Notes: a model not told the origin generated them from the letters alone. 58,028 bases of DNA from Candidatus Methylobacter oryzae (GCF_003994235.2 NZ_RYFG02000098.1:1-58028), one strand, 5' to 3'. Counted from the first letter of the stretch, positions 44,953 to 54,981 are shown. Numbers and translations: made by a program.

Positions 44953-47692
44953 CTTGCATCGGCTCCGCAGCCAGTTGCGGCGGCGCTTCATCGACCGGCA
45001 ACAGGAAAAAGAACTGCGCCCCGCCGCTTTGCCGGTTAGTTGCACCAATAACGCCGCCATGCGCCATAATGATGGCCTTGCAAATAGCTAAGCCCAGGCC
45101 GACTCCGCTTTGCGTACCTTCTCGGTGTACCCGGTAGAATTTATCGAACAGTTTTTCCTCTTCGCCGGGCGGTATGCCGGGGCCGCGATCCGCGACCGTG
45201 ACCTTTAGCATATGGGCGGAAAGTTCGGCGACGATGTCGATCGGGCTGCCCGGCTGCGTGTATTTACAGGCATTTTCCAGCAGGTTGACCAACACTTGTT
45301 CGATCAGCACCGCATCGACACGCACCAGGCAGAGTTCGTCCGGCAGCTTGGTATTGACGGCCCGTCCTTTAAGCCGCTTTTTCATTCGCGTCAACGTGCC
45401 GCCGATAATTTCGTCCAACAGATACCATTGCCGGTTCAACGATGCCTGTCCCGCATCCAGCCGCGCCATATCCAGAATATTATTGGTCAGGTTCGACATG
45501 CGTAACGCTTCGTCATAGATAGTCAGGCTTAATTCTTTCCGGTCCGAGGCGTCAAGCTGGGCATCTTCTTCGACCAAGGTACTGGCCGCACCGACAATCG
45601 ACGCCAACGGCGTGCGTAAATCATGCGAAATCGCGCTGAGCAACGAATTGCGCAAGCTCTCGGATTCCATCCGCAATTGCGTTTGCTGCGCCTCATCGGC
45701 AAAGCGCACCCGCTCAATAGTTTGCGCAATCTGGCTGATAAAAGTGTCCAACAGCCGCCGCTGCTCAGGTAAAAACACCCGGCGCAAATTAGCCGCCCGC
45801 AACACCAACACACCGATCACGCCGCGAAAACCGGACATCGGAAAATACACTGCATCGGCACCGGGTAGCGTATCGGTACCCTGCCCGGCTATCTGGCCGT
45901 GATCGAAAACCCACTGCGCAACGCTAAGATCGCAATTGAGCAAAGATTCCGGGACCGGCGGATCGACAGGATAAACAATCCTTCCATCGTCGTCAGGAAA
46001 CAGCAACACGCTGTTACCGCCGAATTCATCCTGAATATGCCGCACTGCCACCGTGGCCGCTTCCGTGACGGAGCGGCTGGTTGCCAGCTCTTCACTCAAT
46101 GCATAAAGCACATTGGCCCGGCGCTCGCGGTGCGAAGCAACTTTGGCCTGCGAGCGCATATTGCTGGTCAAATGGCTGATGATCAAACCGACCAGCAGCA
46201 TAATTAAAAAGGTCACTAAATACTGGACGTCCGCAACGACAAAAGTATGAACCGGATTCACAAACAGAAAATCGAACGCGGCCACGCTCAATACCGAGGT
46301 TAATACGGAAGCCTCGCGACCGAAGCGGGCTGCCATGAACACCACGCCCAGCAAATAGACCATGACCAGGTTAGCCAGTTCGAATTTACCGGACATTAGC
46401 CAGGCCGCTAAACTCGTGCAAGCGGTCATGCCAACCGCCCACCCCCAATTCAACCAGCGCCGCTTGCCTCGGCCCCAGGGATAATTGGGCCGCAACGCTT
46501 TTGTCAGCGGCATTTCTTTAGAAATTTTTTGCTCGGCACGGCCTTTGCCGCGCGGGCTACCGAGCAAATAAACGTTGATGTTATGCGCTTCAACAATCAG
46601 CGTATCGACAACCGAACCCAGCAGCCAGCGCTTCCAGCCGCGGCGGCTGGGTTTGCCTAATACGATTTTGGTGATATTGCGGCTTTTGGCGAACCCCAGG
46701 ATTTCCCTGCTCATATCCGGGCCTGACAACGTCGCCGTTTCGGCCCCCAACTGCTCGGCAAAACGCAAAACCCGCAGCACCTCGTCGCGGCGATCGGCAG
46801 GCAGGCGTTGCAGTTCCGGCGTTTCCACGTAGGCCACGATCCAGTGAGCATGGAGACTGGTAGCGAGCCGTTTGGCCGCGCGCACCAAGCGCTCGGCAAT
46901 CGGATTGGGGCCTATGCAGACCAGTATGCGGTCGCCGACCGGCCAGACATCGCTGATCGCATGATTCTCCCGATAATCCTGCATTTGCGCATCGACCCTG
47001 TCGGCGGTCAGGCGTAAGGATAATTCCCGCAATGCGATCAAGTTGCCTTTGCGGAAGAAATTGCGCATCGCCCGCTCCGCCTGTTGCGGCAGATAAACTT
47101 TGCCTTCCTTGAGCCGCAGCAATAATTCATCCGGCGGCAGGTCAATCAATTCAACGTCATCGGCCATCTCGAAAACCGTATCCGGCACGGTTTCCTTAAC
47201 CTGGATACCGGTGACTTGACTGACATCGTCGTTGAGGCTTTCCAAATGCTGGACGTTCAGCGTGCTGTACACGTCGATGCCGGCATGCAGTAATTCTTCG
47301 ACATCCTGCCAACGTTTCGGGTGGCGGCAACCGGCAACGTTGCTGTGCGCCAACTCGTCCACCAAGACCAGGCTGGGACGGCGCTTCAACACGCCGTCCA
47401 AATCGAATTCGCGCAGCACCGTGCCGTGATGTTTCACTAATTTGGGCGGCAGTACATCCAGACCTTTTAATACGGCTACGGTTTCCGGCCGGTCATGCGT
47501 TTCGACCAGCCCGACCACCACATCGACGCCTTCATCCCGCTTGGCTTTGGCTGCCAGCAGCATTGCGTAAGTTTTGCCAACGCCTGCTGCCGCGCCGAAA
47601 AAAACCTTAAGCCGCCCTCGGCGGCGCTGGTTTTCCTCGCGTTCCACGCGGGCTAACAGGGTGTCAGGATCGGGACGGCTGGAATCGTTCAT
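44945..47692 (-). CDS. kdpD: Kdp sensor histidine kinase
   Basis: A 915-residue protein with the N-terminal KdpD domain (Walker A GAAAGVGKT at 33-41), a universal-stress-protein-like domain, four membrane helices (around 400-500), a GAF domain, the phosphorylated His in AISHDLRTPLASI and an HATPase domain (DRGPGIPPGEEEKLFDKFYR, GVGLGLAICKAI). This is the standard architecture. It follows kdpC by 30 bp. Confidence 0.96.
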   Translation of the reverse strand: MNDSSRPDPDTLLARVEREENQRRRGRLKVFFGAAAGVGKTYAMLLAAKAKRDEGVDVVVGLVETHDRPETVAVLKGLDVLPPKLVKHHGTVLREFDLDGVLKRRPSLVLVDELAHSNVAGCRHPKRWQDVEELLHAGIDVYSTLNVQHLESLNDDVSQVTGIQVKETVPDTVFEMADDVELIDLPPDELLLRLKEGKVYLPQQAERAMRNFFRKGNLIALRELSLRLTADRVDAQMQDYRENHAISDVWPVGDRILVCIGPNPIAERLVRAAKRLATSLHAHWIVAYVETPELQRLPADRRDEVLRVLRFAEQLGAETATLSGPDMSREILGFAKSRNITKIVLGKPSRRGWKRWLLGSVVDTLIVEAHNINVYLLGSPRGKGRAEQKISKEMPLTKALRPNYPWGRGKRRWLNWGWAVGMTACTSLAAWLMSGKFELANLVMVYLLGVVFMAARFGREASVLTSVLSVAAFDFLFVNPVHTFVVADVQYLVTFLIMLLVGLIISHLTSNMRSQAKVASHRERRANVLYALSEELATSRSVTEAATVAVRHIQDEFGGNSVLLFPDDDGRIVYPVDPPVPESLLNCDLSVAQWVFDHGQIAGQGTDTLPGADAVYFPMSGFRGVIGVLVLRAANLRRVFLPEQRRLLDTFISQIAQTIERVRFADEAQQTQLRMESESLRNSLLSAISHDLRTPLASIVGAASTLVEEDAQLDASDRKELSLTIYDEALRMSNLTNNILDMARLDAGQASLNRQWYLLDEIIGGTLTRMKKRLKGRAVNTKLPDELCLVRVDAVLIEQVLVNLLENACKYTQPGSPIDIVAELSAHMLKVTVADRGPGIPPGEEEKLFDKFYRVHREGTQSGVGLGLAICKAIIMAHGGVIGATNRQSGGAQFFFLLPVDEAPPQLAAEPMQDE

Positions 47693-47722
47693 AATGCGGT
47701 TTATGTTTATTTAAGCCGGACT

Positions 47723-48298
47723 TCACTTAAGACGCTGATCCAAAGCCAAATTCAACTTCAATACATTGACCCGAGCCTCGCCCAACACGCCCCATTGCCG
47801 CGCTTCGGTATAACGCTCAACCAATGCGCGCACGCTGTCCGGCGACATCTGTCTGGCTCTGGCAACGCGGCTGATTTGATAAGCCGCAGCGCCAGGGCTG
47901 ATATCGGGATCAAGACCGCTGGCCGAGGCGGTTACCAAATCCACAGGCACCGCTTCCGAATGTCCGGGATCGGCATCGTACAAGGTTTTGACGCGCGCTT
48001 GCACAGCGTCCAGTAATGCCGGATTAGTCGGTCCTTGGTTGGAGCCGCTGGATGCAGCGCCGTTATAAGCAGCTGGCGACGTCGCCGAAGGCCGTCCCCA
48101 AAAATACTGGGGTTGGGTAAATGGCTGACCGATTAACTCGGAACCGAGCGGCTGCTCATTACTGCCCAGCAAGCTGCCGTTGGCTTGGTTCGAAAATACG
48201 CTTTGCGCGATCAGCGTGACCGCCAATGGATAAGCGATACCGGTCAATGCGGTGAAACATAAGAGTAAGATTAGTGCGGGTTTGATAGTGGTTTGCAT
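47723..48298 (-). CDS. kdpC: Potassium-transporting ATPase KdpC subunit
   Basis: KdpC has one membrane helix and a periplasmic domain and helps load K+ into KdpA. The 191-residue protein from the ATG at 48298 starts MQTTIKPALILLLCFTALTG and has the signature FWGRPSATSP and VTASASGLDPDISP. It is complete, but unlike in other kdp operons it does not follow kdpB directly: about 1 kb with a vapBC module, a repeat and a 15-codon kdpC stub lies between, so co-expression with kdpAB is doubtful. Confidence 0.95.
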   Translation of the reverse strand: MQTTIKPALILLLCFTALTGIAYPLAVTLIAQSVFSNQANGSLLGSNEQPLGSELIGQPFTQPQYFWGRPSATSPAAYNGAASSGSNQGPTNPALLDAVQARVKTLYDADPGHSEAVPVDLVTASASGLDPDISPGAAAYQISRVARARQMSPDSVRALVERYTEARQWGVLGEARVNVLKLNLALDQRLK

Positions 48299-48460
48299 AA
48301 GTAATTCCCATGACTTGAGTTTAATAAGACGCCCCAATACCTTGTTTTCGCCATCCGACGGTTGAGAACGCTGTCGGTTACGGCTTTCAGGTTAAGGAAA
48401 ACTGGAAGGTTACAAGGGAACAACATGGTCCGGCCGGCTTCAAGTTATCTAAAGTATTCT

Positions 48461-48862
48461 TCATGCATCTATCCAATCCTCAATCAGCAAATCCTGAACG
48501 CGAATAAACTCCTTGGTGTTATGGGTCACTAACGTAACTCGATTGGCCCTGGCCGTTGCGGCAATCAATAGGTCATTGGCGCCAATCGGTTTGCCTGTTT
48601 TCGTTAGCAAAGCCCGGATTTCACCATAATGCGCTACCGCATTATCATCAAAAGGCGCGCTTGGAAGCTCGGCGAAAAATTCTTTTAACAAGGCCTGGTT
48701 AGCCGTTATCCGTTCGCTTTTGCACGCGCCAAACCAGAGTTCCGCTTTTACTACCGAGCAAAGCATGAGCTTTTCCATGCCTACCGTTCTTATTTTGGCG
48801 ATAACCGCCGGATTGTTTTTCAAGAAAGCAATGCAAGTGTTGGTGTCTAATAAATACATCAT
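48461..48862 (-). CDS. vapC: VapC-family PIN-domain toxin
   Basis: A 133-residue PIN ribonuclease with acidic residues in MYLLDTNTCIAFLK, SVVKAELWFG and IGANDLLIAATA, the VapC pattern for cleaving initiator tRNA or rRNA. The start at 48862 overlaps the antitoxin stop (ATGA); ATG 48859 is also possible. It lies between kdpB and kdpC and interrupts the operon. Confidence 0.88.
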   Translation of the reverse strand: MMYLLDTNTCIAFLKNNPAVIAKIRTVGMEKLMLCSVVKAELWFGACKSERITANQALLKEFFAELPSAPFDDNAVAHYGEIRALLTKTGKPIGANDLLIAATARANRVTLVTHNTKEFIRVQDLLIEDWIDA

Positions 48863-49083
48863 TCCCACTCTTCCCGAGTTTCCGGCAACAGTATGTCTAA
48901 CTCCGGAAAATCGGGAATCGCTCCGGCAAAACGTTGGATAAACGCTTCGGTATCTGGTTTCTTGAGGCTGTCTTCCACAGGCAGAACGATGATTTCCGCC
49001 TGTTGGTAATATTTAAACTCGGACGGTAACTTGACGGTCATTACATCGCCTTCTATGGATTGGATTTGTCTTAATACGATCAT
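48859..49083 (-). CDS. vapB: VapB-like antitoxin
   Basis: A 74-residue protein, MIVLRQIQSIEGDVMTVKLP, with an AbrB-type N-terminal beta fold and an acidic toxin-binding C-terminus (DFPELDILLPETREEWE). Start at 49083 has AAGGAG 6 bp upstream; an upstream TTG at 49098 is less likely. It overlaps vapC by 4 bp. Confidence 0.82.
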   Translation of the reverse strand: MIVLRQIQSIEGDVMTVKLPSEFKYYQQAEIIVLPVEDSLKKPDTEAFIQRFAGAIPDFPELDILLPETREEWE

Positions 49084-49110
49084 TTTTATCTCCTTCAAAT
49101 TTGAAGTTAT

Positions 49111-49277
49111 GCATCGTTCCCATGCTCCAGCCTTACGTTCGACAGCGTTTGAGCATTGCTGAACGCATTTTCACCGAAGCCCTTATTTTACGCTGACTAT
49201 CAAACTCCAGCTTTTACTGTCTCGGGAAGCTAGAGCTTCCCGGAGGGCATTCCCAAGCAAGAGCTTGGGAACGAGCG
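49111..49277. repeat. Palindromic interspersed repeat between kdpB and vapBC
   Basis: It contains two perfect hairpins, GGGAAGCTAGAGCTTCCC (49224-49241) and TTCCCAAGC/GCTTGGGAA around AAGA (49250-49271), after a GTTCCCATGCTCCAGCC stretch. It is inserted 15 codons into a kdpC-like frame. This type of GTTCCC...GGGAAC repeat is widespread between genes in methanotroph genomes, from memory. Confidence 0.65.
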
Positions 49278-49322
49278 GAAAAGCAATAGCATGACGATGG
49301 CGGGTTTGATCTGCTTGGTCAT
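49278..49322 (-). pseudogene. 15-codon kdpC stub directly after kdpB
   Basis: Minus strand from the ATG at 49322, with AGGGAG 6 bp upstream: MTKQIKPAIVMLLLF, matching the N-terminus of kdpC (MQTTIKPALILLLCF). It sits in the normal kdpC position, 15 bp past the kdpB stop, and breaks off at the palindromic repeat. It is not identical to the intact copy, so it is a relic of a second kdpC. Confidence 0.75.
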
Positions 49323-49337
49323 TGTTGGCTCCCTTAA

Positions 49338-51407
49338 TTAAAACGGTAACGCAGTTAAGCCGAGGTCAATCAGCTTAATTCCTATAAACGGCACGATAAC
49401 CCCGCCGCCACCGTAAACCAATAAATTATTGCGCAGCAATGTCTCTGCGTTTTGCGGACGGTACCTAACGCCTTTCAATGCCAACGGAATCAACGCGACG
49501 ATAATCAACGCATTGAATATCACCGCGGCGAGTATCGCGTTGTCCGGGCTGCTGAGTCCCATGATATTCAGCACGCCCAGCTCGGGGTACGTGCTCGCGA
49601 ACGTGGCCGGGATGATCGCGAAATATTTGGCTAAATCGTTCGCCAAACTGAACGTGGTCAACGCACCGCGCGTCATCAGCATTTGCTTGCCGGTTTCGAC
49701 GATTTCGATCAGCTTGGTCGGGTTCGAATCCAGGTCAACCATGTTGCCGGCTTCTTTCGCCGCCTGCGTGCCCGAGTTCATCGCCACCGCGACGTCGGCC
49801 TGGGCCAGCGCCGGCGCGTCGTTGGTGCCGTCGCCGGTCATCGCAACCAGCCGGCCTTCGGCTTGTTGCTCGCGAATCAGCTTCAATTTGGCTTCCGGCG
49901 TCGCTTCGGCCAGAAAGTCGTCGACACCCGCTTCGGCCGCAATCGCGGCGGCCGTCAAACGGTTATCGCCGGTAATCATGATGGTTTTGATGCCCATGTT
50001 GCGCAGTTCGACGAAGCGTTCCTTGATGCCGCCCTTGACCGTATCTTTCAGCTCGATGACGCCCAATACCCGGCTGCCGTCGGCGACCAGCAGCGGCGTG
50101 CTGCCCCGGCGCGCGACGATGTCGGCCACGCGCGTCGCTTCGTCGGGAAATTTTGTGCCCCGGCTTTCGACATAGCCGCGGATAGCGTCGGCAGCGCCTT
50201 TACGAATCTGGCGCTCGCCGATATTGATGCCGCTCATCCGGGTTTGCGCGCTGAACGGTACGAAGGTCGCGTCCAGGTCGTGAAGTTTGCGTTCGCGAAT
50301 CGCAAATTTCTGCTTGGCCAGCACAATGATGCTGCGGCCTTCCGGCGTTTCGTCGGCCAACGTCGCCAGTTGCGCGGCATCGGCCAGCTCTTTTTCGCTG
50401 GTGCCGCCAATCGGCAGGAACGCAGAAGCCTGGCGGTTGCCGAGCGTGATCGTGCCGGTCTTGTCCAGCAACAGCACGTCGACGTCGCCGGCCGCTTCGA
50501 TGGCCCGGCCCGAGGTCGCGATCACGTTTTTCTGCATCATCCGGCCTATGCCGGCGACGCCGATAGCGGACAGCAAGCCGCCTATCGTCGTCGGAATCAG
50601 GCAGACCAGCAGTGCGACCAGCACGGTGATCGAAACCGGCGTGCCGGATTGGGCGATTTCAACGCTGTACAGCGAATACGGCAGCAACGTTGCGGTCACT
50701 AATAGAAAAATCAGCGTCAACGCGACCAGCAGGATCGTCAACGCGATTTCGTTCGGCGTTTTTTGCCGCGACGCGCTTTCGACCATCGCGATCATCCGGT
50801 CCAGGAACGCTTCGCCGGGATTGACGACAACCCTTGCAACCAGCCAATCGGACAACACCCGCGTGCCGCCGGTGATTGAACTGAAATCGCCGCCCGACTC
50901 GCGGATGACCGGCGCGCTTTCGCCGGTGATTGCGCTTTCGTCGACGCTGGCGGCGCCTTCGATGACTTCGGCGTCGGCCGGCACGAAATCGCCGGCTTCG
51001 ATCAGCACGATGTCGCCGCGCCGTAGCGACGTGCTGGTGACTTTGCTGTAATCCTGGCTATAACCAGGCTCGTCCAGTTTTTTCGCCATGATGTCGCGCT
51101 TGGCGCTGCGTAAGGATGCCGCCTGCGCCTTGCTGCGGCCTTCGGCGACGCTTTCGGCGAAATTGGCGAACAATACGGTAAACCAAAGCCAGAAGGTAAT
51201 GGCCAGGATGAAGCCGGTTTGTGCGCCGTTCCCGGACAATAATTCCGATAAGCCTATGCCGGAGGTCAGTATACTGCCGATATAAACGACGAACATGACC
51301 GGGTTTTTCCATTGCTGTTGCGGCGCCAGTTTGCGAAAGGTATCGCCTAGCGCAGACAACAGAATCTGTTTGTTAAATAGTTGTTGCGTATGACTTTTTG
51401 TGCTCAT
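49338..51407 (-). CDS. kdpB: Potassium-transporting ATPase KdpB subunit
   Basis: KdpB is the P-type ATPase that powers high-affinity K+ uptake. The 689-residue protein has TGES (161-164), the phosphorylation motif [13 protein letters not shown] (D315), [15 protein letters not shown] and seven membrane helices. Ser164 of TGES corresponds to the residue phosphorylated in E. coli when K+ is high. About 250 bp with an interspersed repeat separates it from kdpA, longer than usual. Confidence 0.97.
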   Translation of the reverse strand: MSTKSHTQQLFNKQILLSALGDTFRKLAPQQQWKNPVMFVVYIGSILTSGIGLSELLSGNGAQTGFILAITFWLWFTVLFANFAESVAEGRSKAQAASLRSAKRDIMAKKLDEPGYSQDYSKVTSTSLRRGDIVLIEAGDFVPADAEVIEGAASVDESAITGESAPVIRESGGDFSSITGGTRVLSDWLVARVVVNPGEAFLDRMIAMVESASRQKTPNEIALTILLVALTLIFLLVTATLLPYSLYSVEIAQSGTPVSITVLVALLVCLIPTTIGGLLSAIGVAGIGRMMQKNVIATSGRAIEAAGDVDVLLLDKTGTITLGNRQASAFLPIGGTSEKELADAAQLATLADETPEGRSIIVLAKQKFAIRERKLHDLDATFVPFSAQTRMSGINIGERQIRKGAADAIRGYVESRGTKFPDEATRVADIVARRGSTPLLVADGSRVLGVIELKDTVKGGIKERFVELRNMGIKTIMITGDNRLTAAAIAAEAGVDDFLAEATPEAKLKLIREQQAEGRLVAMTGDGTNDAPALAQADVAVAMNSGTQAAKEAGNMVDLDSNPTKLIEIVETGKQMLMTRGALTTFSLANDLAKYFAIIPATFASTYPELGVLNIMGLSSPDNAILAAVIFNALIIVALIPLALKGVRYRPQNAETLLRNNLLVYGGGGVIVPFIGIKLIDLGLTALPF

Positions 51408-51480
51408 AGAGTGTTTCTCTTATTGCTTAAATCTATGTGGCTACCCCGTCCCGTTTGACGTTTAGGCAAGTGCCGCATCA

Positions 51481-51617
51481 AAGACCTTCCAGGTTTTACG
51501 GCTGCCAGGGATGGCGGCCGAGACTGCTCCCGGCAATCCTCGGCATTTCCTCCGTCCATGGCGGTCAGAAGTGCTGGAGCCGCCGGGAGCGGCTCCAGTA
51601 AAAACCAGGAAAGTCTT
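51481..51617. repeat. AGACCTTCC-family repeat between kdpA and kdpB
   Basis: AAGACCTTCCAGGTTTTA (51481-51498) and TAAAAACCAGGAAAGTCTT (51599-51617) are imperfect inverted arms around ~100 bp that themselves contain GGAGCCGC/GCGGCTCC. Small hairpin members of the family occur at 35698-35730 and 53551-53583. It looks like a MITE-type insertion in the kdpA-kdpB spacer. Confidence 0.6.
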
Positions 51618-51654
51618 AACCAGGACTTCTTGTCGGGGAATGGCATAAACCCGC

Positions 51655-53379
51655 CTATTTCCCGTTAACCATCGCCAAATGCTCGACCACGGGCCCCAGC
51701 GCCAGCGCCGGCACAAACGTCAGCGCGCCGACCAGGACGATGGTGCCTATCAGCAGCACGACAAACAGCGGTGTATGCGTAGGCAAGGTGCCGGCTGTGA
51801 CTGGAACGGTCTTTTTGGCCGCCAATGAGCCGGCGATAGCAAGTACCGGGATAATAATTCCGTAACGTCCGATCAGCATTGAGATAGCCAAGGCGATGTT
51901 ATAAAACGGCGAGTTGGCGCTTAATCCGGCAAACGCACTGCCGTTGTTGCCCGCCGCCGAGGAAAAGGCATAAAGAATTTCACTGAATCCGTGCGCGCCG
52001 GGGTTAGCAACCGCTGTTTTCCCTGCGTCCATCATGATCGCCACGGCCGTGCCGCCGAGGATCAGCAAAGCCGGAATTAAAATAACGATTGCCGACATTT
52101 TCATCTCGAACGCTTCGATTTTTTTGCCGAGATATTCCGGCGTGCGACCTATCATTAAACCGGCGACAAACACCGCAATCAACGCAAAAATCAGCATGCC
52201 GTACAGGCCGGAACCGACGCCGCCGAAAATGATTTCACCCAATTGGATCAGCCACATCGGCATCATGCCGCCCAACGGCGTGTAAGAGTCAAGCATCGAG
52301 TTGACCGAACCGTTCGACGCCGCCGTGGTTGCGGTCGCCCACAGCACGGAATTGACGATGCCGAAACGGGTCTCCTTGCCTTCCATGTTGCCGCCGGATT
52401 GCTCGACGCCAAGCGCAGCCAGCGCCGGATTGCCGCCTTGTTCAAAACCGACCGTGACAAACAGCAAGCTGACCAACACCAGCGTCATCGCAGACAAAAT
52501 AGCCCAGCCCTGGCGCTGGTCGCCGACCATCGAGCCGAAGGTATGGCACAACGCGGCCGGAATCAGCAAGATAGCCAGCATTTCGAGGAAGTTGGACAGC
52601 GGCGTGGGATTTTCGTAAGGATGCGCCGAATTGACGTTAAAAAAACCGCCGCCGTTGGTGCCGAGTTGTTTGATCGCAATTTGCGAAGCGGCAGGCCCCA
52701 AGGCCAGGGTTTGCTTGGCGGTTTCCGTGGCGTTGGCAACCTGCTCAAGCTGCGGAATGCTGTAATAAGGTTTGAATGTTTGCACGACGCCTTGGCCGGC
52801 AAGTATCAACGCAAACAAAAACGATAGCGGCAAAAGAATATATAGCGTGCCTCGGGTCAAATCCGCCCAAAAGTTGCCGATGCCGTCGGCATGAGCGCGC
52901 TGAAAACCACGTATCAGAGCGGCCAAAACCGCCATCCCGGTGGCGGCCGAAACGAAGTTTTGCACGCTAAGCCCCAGCATCTGGGTCAAATAGCTCATCG
53001 TCGTTTCGCCGCCGTAGCCCTGCCAGTTGGTATTGGTGGTAAAACTGACCGCAGTATTGAATGCCGAATCTACCGAGACATTAGCCAACTGCTGCGGATT
53101 CAACGGTAGATGGCTTTGCAGCGTTTGCAACGCGAATACGGTCAGGACTCCGAACAGGTTAAACCATAGCAAAGCCGTCGCGTATTCTTTCCAGTTCATG
53201 TCCTGTTCCGGCTTAACGCCGCTCAGGCGGTAAAAACCGGATTCCACAGGCGCCAACAGGCGTTTCAGCCATAGCGGGCGGTTTTCATAAACCGCCGCCA
53301 TATAGTTGCCCAAAGGCTTAGCCAACGCCAGCAGGACGATAAAATATAACGAGATTTGCAACAGACCGTTTGTAGTCAT
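51655..53379 (-). CDS. kdpA: Potassium-transporting ATPase KdpA subunit
   Basis: KdpA is the K+-selective membrane subunit related to KtrB/TrkH channels. The 574-residue protein from the ATG at 53379 has ten membrane segments and four selectivity-filter-like loops (for example TNTNWQGYGGE, KQLGTNGGGFFNVNSAHPYE, AAGNNGSAFAG). It overlaps the kdpF stop by one base (TGATG). The longer frame from 53433 reads through kdpF out of frame and is rejected. Confidence 0.96.
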   Translation of the reverse strand: MTTNGLLQISLYFIVLLALAKPLGNYMAAVYENRPLWLKRLLAPVESGFYRLSGVKPEQDMNWKEYATALLWFNLFGVLTVFALQTLQSHLPLNPQQLANVSVDSAFNTAVSFTTNTNWQGYGGETTMSYLTQMLGLSVQNFVSAATGMAVLAALIRGFQRAHADGIGNFWADLTRGTLYILLPLSFLFALILAGQGVVQTFKPYYSIPQLEQVANATETAKQTLALGPAASQIAIKQLGTNGGGFFNVNSAHPYENPTPLSNFLEMLAILLIPAALCHTFGSMVGDQRQGWAILSAMTLVLVSLLFVTVGFEQGGNPALAALGVEQSGGNMEGKETRFGIVNSVLWATATTAASNGSVNSMLDSYTPLGGMMPMWLIQLGEIIFGGVGSGLYGMLIFALIAVFVAGLMIGRTPEYLGKKIEAFEMKMSAIVILIPALLILGGTAVAIMMDAGKTAVANPGAHGFSEILYAFSSAAGNNGSAFAGLSANSPFYNIALAISMLIGRYGIIIPVLAIAGSLAAKKTVPVTAGTLPTHTPLFVVLLIGTIVLVGALTFVPALALGPVVEHLAMVNGK

Positions 53380-53468
53380 CAGAATTTCTCCGGATAAAAT
53401 AACGCCACCAGCAAATAAATGAATAAGGCGCATGCGAGCACGCCGCTCAAACCGTAGATAAAAGTCAT
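53379..53468 (-). CDS. kdpF: KdpF small membrane subunit
   Basis: A 29-residue hydrophobic peptide (MTFIYGLSGVLACALFIYLL, then VALFYPEKF), matching KdpF, which stabilises the KdpABC complex. It is translated immediately upstream of kdpA with a one-base overlap. It is too short for most ORF callers. Confidence 0.85.
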   Translation of the reverse strand: MTFIYGLSGVLACALFIYLLVALFYPEKF

Positions 53469-53550
53469 AATTGCCTTTTCCTATGAATGTTTCAAGTTGT
53501 CAATGTACTGCTATCGTTATAAAGAAACTGTAAAAAATAACGGTCTATTC

Positions 53551-53583
53551 AAACCTTCCGGATTTTTAAAAACGGGAAGGTCT
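53551..53583. repeat. AGACCTTCC-family hairpin upstream of kdpF
   Basis: AAACCTTCCGGATTTTT and AAAAACGGGAAGGTCT pair with few mismatches. It is the third member of the family in the window and lies about 83 bp upstream of kdpF. Confidence 0.5.
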
Positions 53584-53835
53584 AACGCGCGCATAATCTT
53601 AAGCCAATGGCGGAGACGAATGATGCGAATGGGTAGGGCACGCATCGCGTACCTTTTGGAAACTTGATTTAACGGAAAACGTTGAATGCGGTCGGATAGC
53701 GTCTGTTTTTGGGGAACTTCTAAGATTAGTTGCGCTTACGCCATGCCAAAATGCTATATCGAAAATGCAACGGGAGTGCAAGCTTCGGCTGTCAGCGGCA
53801 CCCTGAAACGGCTTCGGTGCGGATTTCCTATTGCG

Positions 53836-53873
53836 ACTTAAGCCGTTCATATCGAAGCATGAACGGCTTAAGT
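53836..53873. terminator. Perfect 15-bp hairpin downstream of mtdB
   Basis: ACTTAAGCCGTTCAT (53836-53850) pairs with ATGAACGGCTTAAGT (53859-53873) around 8 nt. It lies 53 bp past the mtdB stop, so it probably ends that transcript, though without a T-run. It also reads as an interspersed palindrome (AAGCCGTTC, shared with 57258-57266). Confidence 0.6.
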
Positions 53874-53926
53874 CAACAGGAGCAAGCCTGGCTGAGCCTG
53901 AAATAGGCTTATCGCTTCAGTTATTT

Positions 53927-54826
53927 TTACGCCTGTTTTTCGAGCAAAGACAACGCGAATTCGTAAGCTTCAGGAAAATCGATCAATGCCGCTTTGCTGG
54001 ATTTTTGGATTTGTTCGAACAAACCGAACTGAACTTTGTATTTCAGGTTGCCGATAGCCAACGGTCCGACACTGCGGAAACTGCCGTTAGCATATTCAAC
54101 TTCCGCGCCTAAATCATGCAAGCCTATGCCTAATATCCCGCTGGGAGGTACAGCGTTGGTGTCGGCGGCCGCCAACAGGTTGTGGGCATTTTTCAATGAG
54201 CCCTCGAGAATACGCACGCCGGCTCTTGCAGCGCAGATAATCACCTCGCTGTCGGCCACTTCGTTAGTTTTTTCTTCGTTGGTTTGGGCGGAAACCCATT
54301 CGACATTGGCTTCATAGCGCTGGCAAAAGTTCAACGCCTCTCTTTTGTCATCATCGGCAAGCAACTGGCACAACTTGACGTTCGCGCCTTGCTTGGCCGC
54401 CAGTATGGCCGTACAGATTCCGACCGGACCGGTGCCGAATACGGCGACGTTGCGGCCGTTCAAGTCCATGTTGTGATGCTCTTTCAGCACCTTTGCAACC
54501 AGCGCGACGACGCTCGCGGAAGTCGTATAAGCGCCGTTCGGATCGGCAAAAACGCCGACTTCAAAAGGTTCTACCATCGCTTTTTTCGCGCTTTGGAACA
54601 TATCGGTCGCCATATGGACGTCGCGTCCGCCGATAAAAATACCGGTATCGTTAAAACGTTTCGGCGGACGGCAAAAAATAGCATCCTGAACCACGGCCGC
54701 TGTATTCTTGGCTTCAATTTTAGTCAGCGGCACCACTATATCAAAGCCGGCATCGGCGGCGAGGGTGACATCAAATGGGCTGATGTTTTCGCCGGGCGTC
54801 AAAAAGTACAGGATTCGTTTTGTCAT
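53927..54826 (-). CDS. mtdB: Methylene-tetrahydromethanopterin dehydrogenase
   Basis: MtdB oxidises methylene-H4MPT to methenyl-H4MPT with NAD(P)+ in the formaldehyde oxidation pathway of methylotrophs. The 299-residue protein from the ATG at 54826 starts MTKRILYFLTPGENISPFDV, the family signature, and has a Rossmann motif AVFGTGPVGIC. The upstream Met at 54916 is rejected because homologues start at MTKRIL. This gene is the best evidence that the host is a methylotroph. It is monocistronic here. Confidence 0.92.
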   Translation of the reverse strand: MTKRILYFLTPGENISPFDVTLAADAGFDIVVPLTKIEAKNTAAVVQDAIFCRPPKRFNDTGIFIGGRDVHMATDMFQSAKKAMVEPFEVGVFADPNGAYTTSASVVALVAKVLKEHHNMDLNGRNVAVFGTGPVGICTAILAAKQGANVKLCQLLADDDKREALNFCQRYEANVEWVSAQTNEEKTNEVADSEVIICAARAGVRILEGSLKNAHNLLAAADTNAVPPSGILGIGLHDLGAEVEYANGSFRSVGPLAIGNLKYKVQFGLFEQIQKSSKAALIDFPEAYEFALSLLEKQA

Positions 54827-54981
54827 GAATATTCCGTTAATTATTTTTTTAGGATTAGATACAGAACAAGGACTTTTGCCTTGCAGGAAATGACCGGTTT
54901 CCGCTCGGATCGGCAATTGCTTGGGATCGGAACGATGCTGCTCATCACGATAGTCTAGCGCATCGCGTGCCTATTTTAAAA

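Larger units (their letters stand above)
53469..53926. other. Intergenic between kdpF and mtdB, with repeats
   Basis: It holds a palindrome of the AGACCTTCC family (53551-53583) and a strong hairpin near mtdB (53836-53873). The sequence between is GC-poor and without supported genes. The kdp promoter must lie just above 53468, but I cannot point to clear -35/-10 boxes. Confidence 0.4.

Noticed and set aside
44416-45138. Long open frames opposite kdpD and kdpE
   Set aside because: GC-rich shadow frames of well-identified genes; compositions are biased to Arg, Ala and Gly without motifs.
49683-50702. 339-codon ORF opposite kdpB
   Set aside because: Complete antisense overlap with kdpB, Arg/Gln-rich shadow translation, no start signal.
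53599-53850. 83-codon ORF between kdpF and mtdB
   Set aside because: It overlaps a hairpin, lacks motifs and a ribosome-binding site; treated as intergenic.
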